Positions 1 to 9,093 are shown, counted from the stretch's first letter. The stretch: DNA of 17,436 bases from Bacteroidetes bacterium UBA7368 (GCA_002469915.1 DKOG01000118.1:1-17436), one strand, 5' to 3'. Made by a program: numbers and translations. The notes: generated by a model not told the origin, from the sequence alone.

Positions 1-1431
1 GACTTCATCAAAACGGCCAGGAGTTACCCAATCCCAAACACGTTCATCGTCGCGGATATTAGATCCAGAAAAGAACGGTGAGGAAAAGGAGGTGAGGCCA
101 ATCATGTCGGATTCATCAATGTCCGTGAACTCGAAATTCGGTTCGCCTGGCTTCGTGATGTCATATTGATCGCCAGCAGTGGGAATCCCATCGCCTTCTC
201 CTGGATCACCAGTACCTGGGATTCCATCAATTCCTAAATCATCTCTATCAGCGTTCCAATCGTTATCGTTGTCGATGCCGTCGGTCCAACTTTCATCGAT
301 CATTCCATCGTTGTCATTATCGATGCCGTCTCCAGCGTAGAATACGCCATTGATCCTCTCATTCCCGAGACCCGGGCTTTCCAGGAATTTATACCCGAAA
401 TACCCCGGTGTACGGCCTGGGACGTCAGAGATTTGATTGTCGTCCCAAGCAAATACCATGTTTCGTTGCTCATCGAAGAATGCGCGATCATCCTGCCAGT
501 CTCCCGGACCACCAACATGGGGATCGCCCCACATTCCAAACGTGACCTTATCGAGATCTTTGTCACTCTTATTCGAAATCTTGTAAACAAGGAAGATGGC
601 ATCTTCAGCAAGCGGGTTGGCCCACTGGTATAAACGAACTTCGGTTTCTAACCCCAGTCCTTTTTTGGTGGAGTCACCGTTGAATGGGTAGTAATGAAAT
701 TCCTTGTTGGAATAGTCATTCATGAAGTAGAGGGCTTCCTTATCTGCGTTTGAAGCGCCTTGCTGCAACGCTCCTGGCCATACGTACTCTTTGAGGTTCG
801 GGTTGAACCATGAATCGGGCCAAGAGTCGGGTTTGCCATCTAAGTCCTTATCCTCAGCGTCTGAGGTGGGAATCTGATCTGAAGTAGCTTCAACGACTTC
901 TATTCCATCAAAATTACCTACCGGTTGTGCACAAGGAATAGGCTGCCAGCCCCATCTCTCGGAAAGATCAGGAGACACTTCCGCTCCATTCGAAACGATA
1001 CCATCGGAGACGATATGCATAACCCAGACCGGGTTGCCTTGATCATCAAATACCTGTTGACCGTTTTCATCCCTTTTGAGAACACTTTTTGGGTCTTTGT
1101 GACCTATGTCAATCACTTCAGCGGCCACAAAGGGTCCAAATTCGTATCCATATCCCAAACCGTTCCAAACGATGTCTGTCAGGGTATTGCCCGGAGACGA
1201 GATGGAACCAAAATTGAGAATCTGAGCCGTGATCCTATTGCCATTTAGAATGGCTTCCCGACGGGTCGTTTGATCTATAAAACAGTCTGATGCAGCAGCG
1301 CCTCCTTTCATTGAAGCCTGTGTATCTAACCAACGACCTTGTTGCTTGTAACTCCATCCTCGTTCCCGATCCTGAGAAGCGACCGGTAATGCGATAAATG
1401 CGATGAGGACGAATAGGGCGAATGATTTCAT
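1..1431 (-). CDS. Secreted protein of unknown function, Asp-rich repeats, C-terminus cut by window edge
   Basis: This is a long open frame with no stop from an ATG at 1431 down to position 1, giving the first 477 residues of a larger protein. It opens with a clear Sec signal peptide (MKSFALFVLIAFIALPVASQ) with no lipobox cysteine. The mature part starts RERGWSYKQQGRW and contains aromatic and Asp-rich segments. Around residues 368-395 (window 250-330) lie two close copies of DGIDNDND, which resemble calcium-binding loops of thrombospondin type 3 or dockerin type. The gene starts 47 nt after the stop of the TonB-dependent receptor, so the two are probably co-transcribed and the product probably acts at the cell surface. 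I do not recognise a named family, and no Shine-Dalgarno is visible. A T9SS sorting domain could lie in the missing part, but that cannot be seen. Confidence 0.8.
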   Translation of the reverse strand, partial: MKSFALFVLIAFIALPVASQDRERGWSYKQQGRWLDTQASMKGGAAASDCFIDQTTRREAILNGNRITAQILNFGSISSPGNTLTDIVWNGLGYGYEFGPFVAAEVIDIGHKDPKSVLKRDENGQQVFDDQGNPVWVMHIVSDGIVSNGAEVSPDLSERWGWQPIPCAQPVGNFDGIEVVEATSDQIPTSDAEDKDLDGKPDSWPDSWFNPNLKEYVWPGALQQGASNADKEALYFMNDYSNKEFHYYPFNGDSTKKGLGLETEVRLYQWANPLAEDAIFLVYKISNKSDKDLDKVTFGMWGDPHVGGPGDWQDDRAFFDEQRNMVFAWDDNQISDVPGRTPGYFGYKFLESPGLGNERINGVFYAGDGIDNDNDGMIDESWTDGIDNDNDWNADRDDLGIDGIPGTGDPGEGDGIPTAGDQYDITKPGEPNFEFTDIDESDMIGLTSFSSPFFSGSNIRDDERVWDWVTPGRFDEV

Positions 1432-1478
1432 TCGACTGCTGTCTGAAAGTGTGAAAATGGTGTTTTGGAGCATGGGTT

Positions 1479-4253
1479 TTAGAATGATAAAGTGGCTCCA
1501 ATTCTCACCTCGCGAGGTGAGCTGTAATAGTGGGGGCGAGTATTGTACTCATCCAAATTCTGAATCCCTGGCAGATCATAAGCCGATCGCCAAGAAGCAT
1601 GAATCCCACGTTGTTCATTCAAGGAATAGGTCGCACGTCCGGTGTCACTGAAAACAGAGTTTTCATTGAGTTTGTCGAGGAGATTGAACACTTTCGCGAA
1701 GAGTCGAAGGTGAGAATCGCCTTTCATGGGAATATCTCTGTATATGTGCATATCCAACTTGGTCCTTCCTGGCTTACGCTCCTGATTGGGAAGCTGGTCA
1801 ATCTTCTGATCAAACAACTGAGGCGTGTAGGGATAACCGGTTGAGTAGGAGGAGATGAACGAAGCACCCCATTTGCCGGGCTGTGTGAGGGTAACCGTCG
1901 CGGATAGAATGTGTCGCTGATCAAAACCAAGCGGAATCAGCTCCAATTCATTTTCCCGACCAGACAAATGATTGTAGAAGAAGGCATTTGTCTGATTGTT
2001 ATTACCCTCCGCAATCTGAAAGGTGTAGTCCACATTGGCAGAAAGTATTCCGCCCGGACTCCTTCTTTTTGAAAGAGCGAAGGTAACACCCTTCACGTTG
2101 GCATAATCTCTATTTAAATAGATGTTGTAAACATCCTCACCAGCGATGGAGCTAAACCGAATGGTCTGAAGTGCTAGATAATCGCGGATGTCTTTAAAGA
2201 AACCGGTGATGTCAAATGCGAGTGTCCCAGAAAGCGCTTGCTGGAGGCCAATTTCGTACTGAACCGTCCGTTCTGGACGCATATTCGTGTTTCCAAACGT
2301 CGGCGTGCCACCCACTCCGAATTCAAACTCCGGATTTAGATAGAGATTTCTAAGACGGGGCATCTGGGCGAAATGTCCGTAGGAGAAATGGATGATTCCA
2401 GTGTCCGTGATAGGGAAGGAGACGCCAAGTCGCGGCATAAGAACCAATGTAGCATCGGCCTCGAGTTGTGATTCTGTATAGTCCCCTTCGTGGACTGGAG
2501 GCTCCAGCAAGTTCGGAAAGTATGTTCCATTAGGGTCGAATCGCTCAAAGCGAAGACCGGCGTTTATAATGAAGTCATCAAATTCCAACTTGTCCTGTGC
2601 ATAAGCACTGAACTCCATTACGGTCTGATTATCGTAGCGGTCATGCGTTGGTGTGTCCACGTCCGGGACCTCTGGTTCCGGATAATTGTCGCCATCATAC
2701 AAGACAACAAAGTTTTGACGATCGAGCCAATGTTGGTTCAGTTCGATTCCGATCTTAGCCTCATGAATAATGCCCATCTGCTTCGTTAAGTCAGCTTTGA
2801 TACGCAATGAATTTGAGGATTCGTAGACGTGCCCTTTTTGATTTCCGCCAAAAACGAATTGGTTTCCCGGGAAGCCGATGATATTTCCAGTGGACACATA
2901 TCGAGGATCAAGCGGGTTTTCGTACAAAAACGTCTTTGCCACGTTTGAGGCAAGGGATGCTTTTACCGTGTAAAATGACCGGTCACTTAATGTTTGGGTC
3001 CAATGGAGGCTGTTGTTATACGAGCGATCACGGGTACTTAACGTGCCATCGGGATTATATTTGTAGGCAAAGCTGTAGGACTTGCGTTTTGCACCATCCA
3101 TCATGAACGAGTATTCCAGCTTGGATCCTGAAAACGGCTTCATGCTAAGCTTTGCAATGAAATTTCCACTTTCACGTGGGTTCAAGGCGACAGATTTTCC
3201 CGGGATAGGATCGCCCTCTCCATATTCATACCACGGCTTTCCGTGGATTTCGTAGTACCACAAAGGACCACCATAACCAGGAATGAACTCTTCAATCACT
3301 TCCTGGAGGCCAGGATCTCCGTTAAAGTTGGCTGAGTCAGAAGGGAGATGTAGGTTTTTGCCGAAAATCGTGCCTTCATTTCGGTCATATCGGCCTGAAA
3401 GAAAAAACTTGATTCCCTTGGCGAAAGGAAGACTTCCAGAAAGCGTTCCTTCACCCGTAAAAACATTCATACTCAAGTCGCTCGGCGAAGTAGGATCTCC
3501 AAACACGTTACTATGCTTGGTGACGTTATCCCCTCCGTAAAAGCTGAGAGAGCCTTTGATCTTATCCGCTCCTTCTTTTGTCACCAAGTTGACGATACCT
3601 GACATGGCCTTACCATACTCAGCATTAAATGCACCGGAAATCACGGTCATTTCTTGGATGGCATCCGCTGCCACGCTTGTGGCCAATCCATTTGTATCGA
3701 AGGGATTGCCCACAGACATGCCGTCAACGAGATAGGAAATTTCATTACTTCGGCCACCTCGAATATGAATCTCACCGCCCGGCCCCTGGTTTACACCAGC
3801 TTGCGTTACAAGGACTCCGAAGAATCCTTCAACGGGTAGCGCGTCTATTTCTTCAGCAAGGACCGTTTTTCTTGAGGAAGTAAGGTCCTTCTGGACCATC
3901 GGGCGCTCTGCTTGAACGATAATCTCCTGTCCTTGAATGATTTCCTCTGACATCTCGAGGTCGTAACGAGTCGTCTGACTGGTAGAGACCCGAATACCTG
4001 AAATGATTTGAGTAGAAAATCCGATGTAGGAAAAACGCAGCGCATAGTCTCCCGGGCGTACGTTCAGGATGATGTAATTGCCGTCTACATCGGTTGTCGT
4101 TCCCTGAGTGGTACCGTCAATTACGACATTCACTCCTATGAGTCCTTCACCGTTACCTGAGTCGGTCACTCGACCGGCAATTTTTCCTTGAGCGAAGGCT
4201 AAATGAGTCCCAAGGAGAAAAAGAAGAGCGAAAAGAGTGCTTATTCTTCGCAT
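1479..4253 (-). CDS. TonB-dependent receptor with N-terminal carboxypeptidase-regulatory-like domain
   Basis: The 924-residue product is an outer-membrane receptor expected to import a ligand using TonB/ExbBD energy. The open frame extends upstream to 4355, but I place the start at 4253. There the protein begins with a good signal peptide (MRRISTLFALLFLLGTHLAF, cleavage after AQ), whereas the extension would translate the upstream terminator. Residues about 23-102 form a CarboxypepD_reg-like beta-sandwich (GRVTD, TDVDGNYIILNVRPGDY). Residues about 115-240 are the plug domain, with IHIRGGRSNEISYLVDGM and AEYGKAMSGIVNLVTK. The rest is a beta-barrel ending in ATLSF with the usual terminal Phe. 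Length fits the family. A secreted protein gene follows 47 nt downstream and may be a partner. No SusD-like lipoprotein is visible, so a SusCD pair is not supported. The substrate is unknown. Confidence 0.93.
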   Translation of the reverse strand: MRRISTLFALLFLLGTHLAFAQGKIAGRVTDSGNGEGLIGVNVVIDGTTQGTTTDVDGNYIILNVRPGDYALRFSYIGFSTQIISGIRVSTSQTTRYDLEMSEEIIQGQEIIVQAERPMVQKDLTSSRKTVLAEEIDALPVEGFFGVLVTQAGVNQGPGGEIHIRGGRSNEISYLVDGMSVGNPFDTNGLATSVAADAIQEMTVISGAFNAEYGKAMSGIVNLVTKEGADKIKGSLSFYGGDNVTKHSNVFGDPTSPSDLSMNVFTGEGTLSGSLPFAKGIKFFLSGRYDRNEGTIFGKNLHLPSDSANFNGDPGLQEVIEEFIPGYGGPLWYYEIHGKPWYEYGEGDPIPGKSVALNPRESGNFIAKLSMKPFSGSKLEYSFMMDGAKRKSYSFAYKYNPDGTLSTRDRSYNNSLHWTQTLSDRSFYTVKASLASNVAKTFLYENPLDPRYVSTGNIIGFPGNQFVFGGNQKGHVYESSNSLRIKADLTKQMGIIHEAKIGIELNQHWLDRQNFVVLYDGDNYPEPEVPDVDTPTHDRYDNQTVMEFSAYAQDKLEFDDFIINAGLRFERFDPNGTYFPNLLEPPVHEGDYTESQLEADATLVLMPRLGVSFPITDTGIIHFSYGHFAQMPRLRNLYLNPEFEFGVGGTPTFGNTNMRPERTVQYEIGLQQALSGTLAFDITGFFKDIRDYLALQTIRFSSIAGEDVYNIYLNRDYANVKGVTFALSKRRSPGGILSANVDYTFQIAEGNNNQTNAFFYNHLSGRENELELIPLGFDQRHILSATVTLTQPGKWGASFISSYSTGYPYTPQLFDQKIDQLPNQERKPGRTKLDMHIYRDIPMKGDSHLRLFAKVFNLLDKLNENSVFSDTGRATYSLNEQRGIHASWRSAYDLPGIQNLDEYNTRPHYYSSPREVRIGATLSF

Positions 4254-4319
4254 GATTCGTGCGTTTAGGGGTCTCAGGCGTCCAAATTGGGCCTGGTCAC
4301 ATGGTTCAGAAATAGAACC

Positions 4320-4353
4320 GAAAAAAATGGGGAGGCCCTCGAAGGGCCTCCCC
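4320..4353 (-). terminator. Strong intrinsic terminator after the VCBS/T9SS gene
   Basis: On the minus strand a perfect 11-bp GC-rich stem (4353-4343 with 4339-4329) closes a 3-nt loop. It is followed directly by an A and then seven T residues (4327-4321). It lies 21 nt after the stop of the upstream minus-strand gene and 75 nt before the TonB receptor start, so the receptor probably has its own promoter or depends on read-through. The plus strand has no T-tract, so the terminator works in one direction. Confidence 0.9.
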
Positions 4354-4373
4354 ATGAGTCAAAGTAAGAGCTC

Positions 4374-6233
4374 TTACTTCAGCAATACCATCGTCTTCGT
4401 ATGGGCAAAGTTGCCAAAAGAGAGACGATACAGATACGTGCCACTCGCTACAGAGGCGCCGGCATCATTGGTGCCATCCCACTGCATTTCGTGAGCACCT
4501 TCAGCCATCTGCTGATTATCCACCAACGTTTTGACAATTCTCCCTGAGACATCAAAGATCGTCAAAGAGACTGCTTTGTCGCGAGGCAACTCGAAACGAA
4601 TGCTTGTCGTTGGGTTGAATGGATTCGGGTAGTTCTGCTCGAGTTTGTAATCTGTAGGGATAATTACGCGCTCGTCTTCAATAGAAATACCAACGGCTCC
4701 TGCAGACAGGATGCGCATGAACACACGAACTGGATTCGCTACGGTAACCTCAGTCGATTCGTCCTTGACGTAGGTACTATCAGCCGGATTGAATACGGTA
4801 GTAAACGTGCGAAGCGAATCGCTTTGTCCCTGGAAACCAAGGGCAACTTCGTTTTGACCATCATCATCGACATCGCCCAAGAAGGCAAATTTCGAAGCAA
4901 ACTGAGGGCCGTTGTCTGCTTGAGAGCGGAATGTTGTGAGCACTCCTGCTGAATCCTGAGTGATAAGATCGAATGCATCCGTTCTATCGTTTGGAAAGAA
5001 TACATTGACGACGTCAGAATAGTGAGTCGGATCCTCTGGGTTGGTACCGATGAATTCAACAATGTTAACCCAGTTAGGAGCCAAATCCTGTTCGTACTGA
5101 CCGCTTGAGTACGCAGCACCGGATCCAATCAGGTCAATATTTCCATCTCCATCCAGATCACCTGCTGTCAAACCCAGTGAAGAGAATCCTTCAAGTGCCA
5201 CAGAGTAGTTATCCGGAGTGATGGCAAATACGTTCTCTCCAGCTTCGTAGTTAATGACGAAGACGTTTCCAGTAGGATACTCAGCTCCAAATACTTCATC
5301 GTCGCCATTCTGGTCAATATCAATGACATCTAGACCGAAGAGAGGCACGGTATCACGAGAATCATTTAGGTGAGCCCAATGTGGTCCTTGTGCACCATCT
5401 GGCCAGAAATAGGTATCAGGAGCCGTTGCCTGCCCGAGGGTGATATTGAAGTTGTTCCATGAACCCAGAACCAGCTCGTTGATACCGTTTCCATCAAGGT
5501 CAGCAGCAACTGAGCCATAAGGTGAGCCTCCACCACGATCGATATCATCCCAAGGTTGACTTCTGGAGTTGATGTAGGCTTCGTTGGTCCATGTCTCGAA
5601 ACCGGAACCGATGTCGCCATCAACAGAAATAATCCACCAGTTATCACCAGCGTTATTTCCATTGTTTCCGAACATCATTTCATTCTTTCCATCATTGTCG
5701 AAGTCCTGAATGACAATCTGCTCCTGACGCCACCGATTTGGCTGATCGTCACCCATCTGGTAAATGGTAGTTGGAGCCGTTCCGTAGTCGTTGTCAACTC
5801 CGGTATGCTCAAATGCATACAGTCCAACGGGGTATGGTGAACCTTCAACAAAGCTATAGCCAGAGAAGAAGTAAATCTCTCCCTTGCCGTCGCCGTCCAT
5901 ATCACCACCAGCGATGACGCGGCCATTGTTTGTTGATGCCGTGTCATCTAACCACGGGGTCGAATAGACGTGCTCCCAAGTATCAGGACCGACTACTTCC
6001 AGGACGTGCACTCGGCTACCGCCTGTATAGTCTGAAACTAGGACTTCCTGTTTGCCATCACCGTCAAGATCATAAGGGCCAGCTACGGTACGCGTACCAG
6101 AATGAAGGGCCGGGTAGGGCGATTGAGGATCCGGAGATCGCTCCGAAATGAACGAATAATCAGTACTCTGCCCGAAAGCGCTTCCAACGAAAAGGAAGGT
6201 TAAGGCCAGAAAAAAATTGGTAACTCTGCGCAT
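4374..6233 (-). CDS. Secreted FG-GAP/VCBS seven-repeat protein with T9SS type A sorting domain
   Basis: The 619-residue protein is predicted to be secreted by the type IX system and anchored at or released from the cell surface. The frame is open to 6386. I choose the ATG at 6233 because it gives a signal peptide (MRRVTNFFLALTFLFVGSAF) and sits 4 nt after a GGAGG. Seven calcium-loop repeats of the form D-x-D-x-[DN]-G begin near residues 55, 111, 177, 245, 305, 359 and 454 (for example DLDGDGKQE, DMDGDGKGE, DVDDDGQNE). This fits a seven-bladed integrin-alpha-like beta-propeller. Residues about 530-619 are a FlgD-like T9SS C-terminal domain with NYPNPFNPTT, SGRIVKTL and GTYLYRLS. A terminator follows the stop. 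The ligand is unknown; roles in adhesion or polymer binding are inference from the fold. Confidence 0.92.
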   Translation of the reverse strand: MRRVTNFFLALTFLFVGSAFGQSTDYSFISERSPDPQSPYPALHSGTRTVAGPYDLDGDGKQEVLVSDYTGGSRVHVLEVVGPDTWEHVYSTPWLDDTASTNNGRVIAGGDMDGDGKGEIYFFSGYSFVEGSPYPVGLYAFEHTGVDNDYGTAPTTIYQMGDDQPNRWRQEQIVIQDFDNDGKNEMMFGNNGNNAGDNWWIISVDGDIGSGFETWTNEAYINSRSQPWDDIDRGGGSPYGSVAADLDGNGINELVLGSWNNFNITLGQATAPDTYFWPDGAQGPHWAHLNDSRDTVPLFGLDVIDIDQNGDDEVFGAEYPTGNVFVINYEAGENVFAITPDNYSVALEGFSSLGLTAGDLDGDGNIDLIGSGAAYSSGQYEQDLAPNWVNIVEFIGTNPEDPTHYSDVVNVFFPNDRTDAFDLITQDSAGVLTTFRSQADNGPQFASKFAFLGDVDDDGQNEVALGFQGQSDSLRTFTTVFNPADSTYVKDESTEVTVANPVRVFMRILSAGAVGISIEDERVIIPTDYKLEQNYPNPFNPTTSIRFELPRDKAVSLTIFDVSGRIVKTLVDNQQMAEGAHEMQWDGTNDAGASVASGTYLYRLSFGNFAHTKTMVLLK

Positions 6234-6237
6234 AGTG

Positions 6238-6242
6238 CCTCC
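6238..6242 (-). promoter_or_regulatory. Shine-Dalgarno GGAGG for the VCBS/T9SS gene
   Basis: GGAGG on the minus strand ends 4 nt before the ATG at 6233. It is the clearest ribosome binding site in the window and decides this start over the longer open frame. Confidence 0.75.
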
Positions 6243-6361
6243 AAAAGTGTGAGTTTTGATCGAAATGACCGAATTGAGTGTAAACCTGAGGGGTGGGCGA
6301 GCAATCCGATTTTTTTTTCGATTGAACAGGCATTTTATTAAATAGGAAGCAACGAAACAAC

Positions 6362-6366
6362 AGGGG
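6362..6366 (+). promoter_or_regulatory. Candidate Shine-Dalgarno AGGGG before a TTG start
   Basis: AGGGG lies 9 nt before the TTG at 6376. Together with the signal peptide encoded straight after it, this supports TTG as the start of the YngK-like gene. The position relative to TTG is acceptable but the match is not strong. Confidence 0.5.
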
Positions 6367-6375
6367 TATATACTA

Positions 6376-8250
6376 TTGCGCCACAAAGTTTTACGTTTTT
6401 TAGGTCAATCGATTGTATTAATTAGTTTAATCGCTGGTGGGGCGTCGGCTCAAGCGCCTAAACATGAAATGCGGGGTGCTTGGATTACCACCGTTTACGG
6501 TCTTGATTGGCCCAATACATCCCATTCTTCTGCTCAACAAATATCCTCTTTAACATCCATTTTTGATGACTTAGAGTCAGCAGGAATAAATGCTGTTTTT
6601 TTTCAAATACGATCTGAAGCGGATGCGTTGTATTTCTCGTTGATCGAACCCGCTTCTCGCATGCTAACGGGAACGATGGGCCTGCGTCCCGACCCGTACT
6701 ACGACCCGCTGGAATTAGCCATCGACCTTGCACACGAACGGGGTATGGAACTACATGCTTGGATGAACCCATTTAGAGCAATGAGTTCGCTGGGGCCTTG
6801 GGGCCTGAGCTCGAATCACATTGTGAACACGCGGCCGGATTTGATTCTTGATGTACGCTATAAAGGAAGTGATTCAAATCTGGAGGACACCGTAGTTAAA
6901 ATTTTGAATCCCGGTATACCCGAAGTCAGAGAGTACATCAGTGCCGTTGTAGAGGATGTGGTAACACGCTACGACGTAGACGGGATACACTTTGATGACT
7001 ATTTCTACCCCTATCCATCGTATCAGATAGGAATGGAGGACCAGTCCACATTCGCTACCTACGGAGCCGGCTTCCTTAGCCAAGAAAATTGGCGCAGAGA
7101 CAACATCAACCAGTTTGTTCGCGGTGTAGGCGCCGCCATCCGAGCAATCGACCCAGATATCAAATATGGTATCAGTCCGTTCGGAATATGGCGAAATGGA
7201 GTACCACAAGGCATTGTCGGCCTAGATGCCTACAATGTGATTTATTCAGATCCACTAGATTGGCTGCAGGACGATAACTTCGACTATATGGTGCCTCAGT
7301 TGTACTGGAAGTTTACTGGTGGGCAGGATTTCGGTCTTCTTGCCGATTGGTGGGCCAGTCAGGCAAATGGAAAACACATCTATCCTGGCATAGCAGCTTA
7401 TCGAGCAGACGCAGCTACCTACGGGTGGTCCACAAGATATGCCTCGGACGAAGTGCCAAGGCAAATTGAGTATAGTAGAGCTACCTCGGGGATTCAGGGA
7501 AACGTTTTTTTTCGGGCAAGTAATCTGCGGCCGAATGCCGCAAACCTTGGATTATCAGATGCCCTGCGGACAACCTTTTTCAATGGAAAGGCTTTTACTC
7601 CGTACATGCAGCACAGAGGTGCGTTTCCTCCAGATACTCCAGAGAATTTAACAGCTACCCAATCAGAAACAGGGGTCTTCATTCGTTGGGATCCTCCACT
7701 GACGGGATTTACACAGGCCGATAGGTTCGGGGTGTATAGAATGCGCTCTGATGCATTTATACCCGACTCAAGGGACATGACGAACGATCCAGCGAATCTG
7801 ATTGCTATCTCGTGGAGTCCAGAATTCGTGGACACGGATGCTCTCGAGGTGGCAGGACGGTATTTCTACGCGGTGACTGGAGTAGATCCCATGGGTTTTG
7901 AGAGCCAAGAAACCGCACTTTCAGAGGTGGTAGTCGCCAACGTCGGCACCGAAAAGCATGGCGCATTACCCATCAGCGGAATGGGGTTATATCCGAATCC
8001 TAGCCAACGTAAACTTCAAATATCGGGTCACATCGAAAGATCGTCCTCATTGCTATTTGAAGTCTATGACGTGCTGGGCAGGCGATTGGCTACACCAGAT
8101 GTGGGTTCTGGGACCTACTCTCCTGGATTATTCCAATTCACATTTACACTGCGAGATGATTCTGGACGAAGGTTTGCTCCAGGTACGTATTTCATGGTAG
8201 TGCGATCAGGGCACGCGCACAAGTCGATTCCGTTTACCGTGGTTCGGTAG
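6376..8250 (+). CDS. YngK-like family 10 glycosyl hydrolase (GHL10/DUF187) with Fn3 and T9SS sorting domain
   Basis: The 624-residue protein is predicted to be secreted. Residues 1-26 are a signal peptide (MRHKVLRFLGQSIVLISLIA...). They follow a TTG start, chosen because no in-frame ATG leaves a signal peptide intact. Residues about 30-400 match the GHL10/YngK TIM-barrel family: MRGAWITTVYGLDWP, GINAVFFQIRSEADALY, HAWMNPFR and the acidic strand DGIHFDDYFYPYP (202-214), the probable active-site region. Residues about 419-520 look like a fibronectin type III domain (PENLTATQS, FIRWDPP, YAVTGVDP). Residues about 535-624 are a divergent T9SS C-terminal domain (LYPNPSQ, YDVLGRR, PGTYFMVV). The family is linked to cell-wall or glycan hydrolysis, but the exact substrate is unknown. 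It diverges from the VCBS gene across a 142-bp spacer, and its stop directly abuts the stop of the response regulator gene. Confidence 0.9.
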   Translation: MRHKVLRFLGQSIVLISLIAGGASAQAPKHEMRGAWITTVYGLDWPNTSHSSAQQISSLTSIFDDLESAGINAVFFQIRSEADALYFSLIEPASRMLTGTMGLRPDPYYDPLELAIDLAHERGMELHAWMNPFRAMSSLGPWGLSSNHIVNTRPDLILDVRYKGSDSNLEDTVVKILNPGIPEVREYISAVVEDVVTRYDVDGIHFDDYFYPYPSYQIGMEDQSTFATYGAGFLSQENWRRDNINQFVRGVGAAIRAIDPDIKYGISPFGIWRNGVPQGIVGLDAYNVIYSDPLDWLQDDNFDYMVPQLYWKFTGGQDFGLLADWWASQANGKHIYPGIAAYRADAATYGWSTRYASDEVPRQIEYSRATSGIQGNVFFRASNLRPNAANLGLSDALRTTFFNGKAFTPYMQHRGAFPPDTPENLTATQSETGVFIRWDPPLTGFTQADRFGVYRMRSDAFIPDSRDMTNDPANLIAISWSPEFVDTDALEVAGRYFYAVTGVDPMGFESQETALSEVVVANVGTEKHGALPISGMGLYPNPSQRKLQISGHIERSSSLLFEVYDVLGRRLATPDVGSGTYSPGLFQFTFTLRDDSGRRFAPGTYFMVVRSGHAHKSIPFTVVR

Positions 8251-9072
8251 TTAGACCTTAAGACGTTCCTTGAGCGTTTTAGATCGTTCTCGGCTTGCAA
8301 TGACTTCGTGTGAACCACTCAGAACGAGCTTATATCGTCCACTGAACCACGGAATCAACTCTTTAATATGGCCGAATTGGATAATGGCAGATCGGTGGAT
8401 ACGCATGAATGCAGCCGGATCTAGCATGCCACCGAGTTGATCCAATGTATAATTTACAATGTGCTGTCTGACTCGTGGCCGAGGACTCGTCGGGTCGTCT
8501 TCCAAAATGTAAACGCGTGTGATGCCTTCATTTATCTCAATGGATATGACGTTCTCTATGGGGATGATGAGAATTCTATCTCGGTAGGGGATGGATAGTT
8601 TTTCGAGATAGTCGTCTGAGGAAGTGGGTTCTCCAGAAATTTCAATCGCTTTTGCGTCTACCCAATCTAAAAGGCGGGCCATTTGGTCGGAATTAGCTTC
8701 CCTTTTTGAGACCAATTTACTAGCTCGGGTTAACGCTTCATCAAGCCGGTCTGCTGGAATGGGTTTCAGGAGATAATCCACTGCATTGGCATCAAATGCA
8801 CGAATAGCATATTCATCAAAAGCCGTAGTAAAAACGACGACTGGACGATTGTCCGGATGCAGTCGGTCTAAGACCTCAAATCCGTCATAACCAGGCATCT
8901 GAATATCCAAAAAAAGGACATCTGCCTTGTTCTTGGAAAGAAAATCGACAGCCTCGACGCCGTCTTCAGCCTCTCCAATGATGTCGATACCATCCTTGAA
9001 AGTGGAGTTGGCAAGTAACTTTTGAAGTCGCTTCCTAGCGGGAGCCTCATCGTCAGCAATAACTATTCTCAT
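8251..9072 (-). CDS. LytTR-family response regulator (REC-LytTR)
   Basis: The 273-residue protein is a cytoplasmic transcription factor. The receiver domain spans residues 1-121, with acidic pocket D7/D8, phospho-acceptor Asp56 in LFLDIQMPG, Thr82/83 and Lys103 in DYLLKPI. A linker precedes a LytTR DNA-binding domain at about 157-273 (RVYILEDD, FMRIHRSAIIQ, GRYKLVLSG). All key residues are present, so it should be active. The gene follows the histidine kinase by 21 nt on the same strand, so the kinase is its likely cognate partner and the two form an operon. The stop codon is directly adjacent to that of the convergent glycosyl hydrolase gene. Its target genes cannot be told from this window. 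Confidence 0.95.
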   Translation of the reverse strand: MRIVIADDEAPARKRLQKLLANSTFKDGIDIIGEAEDGVEAVDFLSKNKADVLFLDIQMPGYDGFEVLDRLHPDNRPVVVFTTAFDEYAIRAFDANAVDYLLKPIPADRLDEALTRASKLVSKREANSDQMARLLDWVDAKAIEISGEPTSSDDYLEKLSIPYRDRILIIPIENVISIEINEGITRVYILEDDPTSPRPRVRQHIVNYTLDQLGGMLDPAAFMRIHRSAIIQFGHIKELIPWFSGRYKLVLSGSHEVIASRERSKTLKERLKV

Positions 9073-9093
9073 CTTCCTTTGTTTTGGTGTGGT

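Noticed and set aside
1..4253. SusC/SusD-type nutrient uptake pair
   Set aside because: The second protein has no lipobox cysteine and no SusD-like features, so only a generic TonB receptor plus secreted partner is supported.
4254..4355. Longer TonB receptor reading from 4355
   Set aside because: The extra 34 residues come from the terminator and leader and would bury the signal peptide that starts at 4253.
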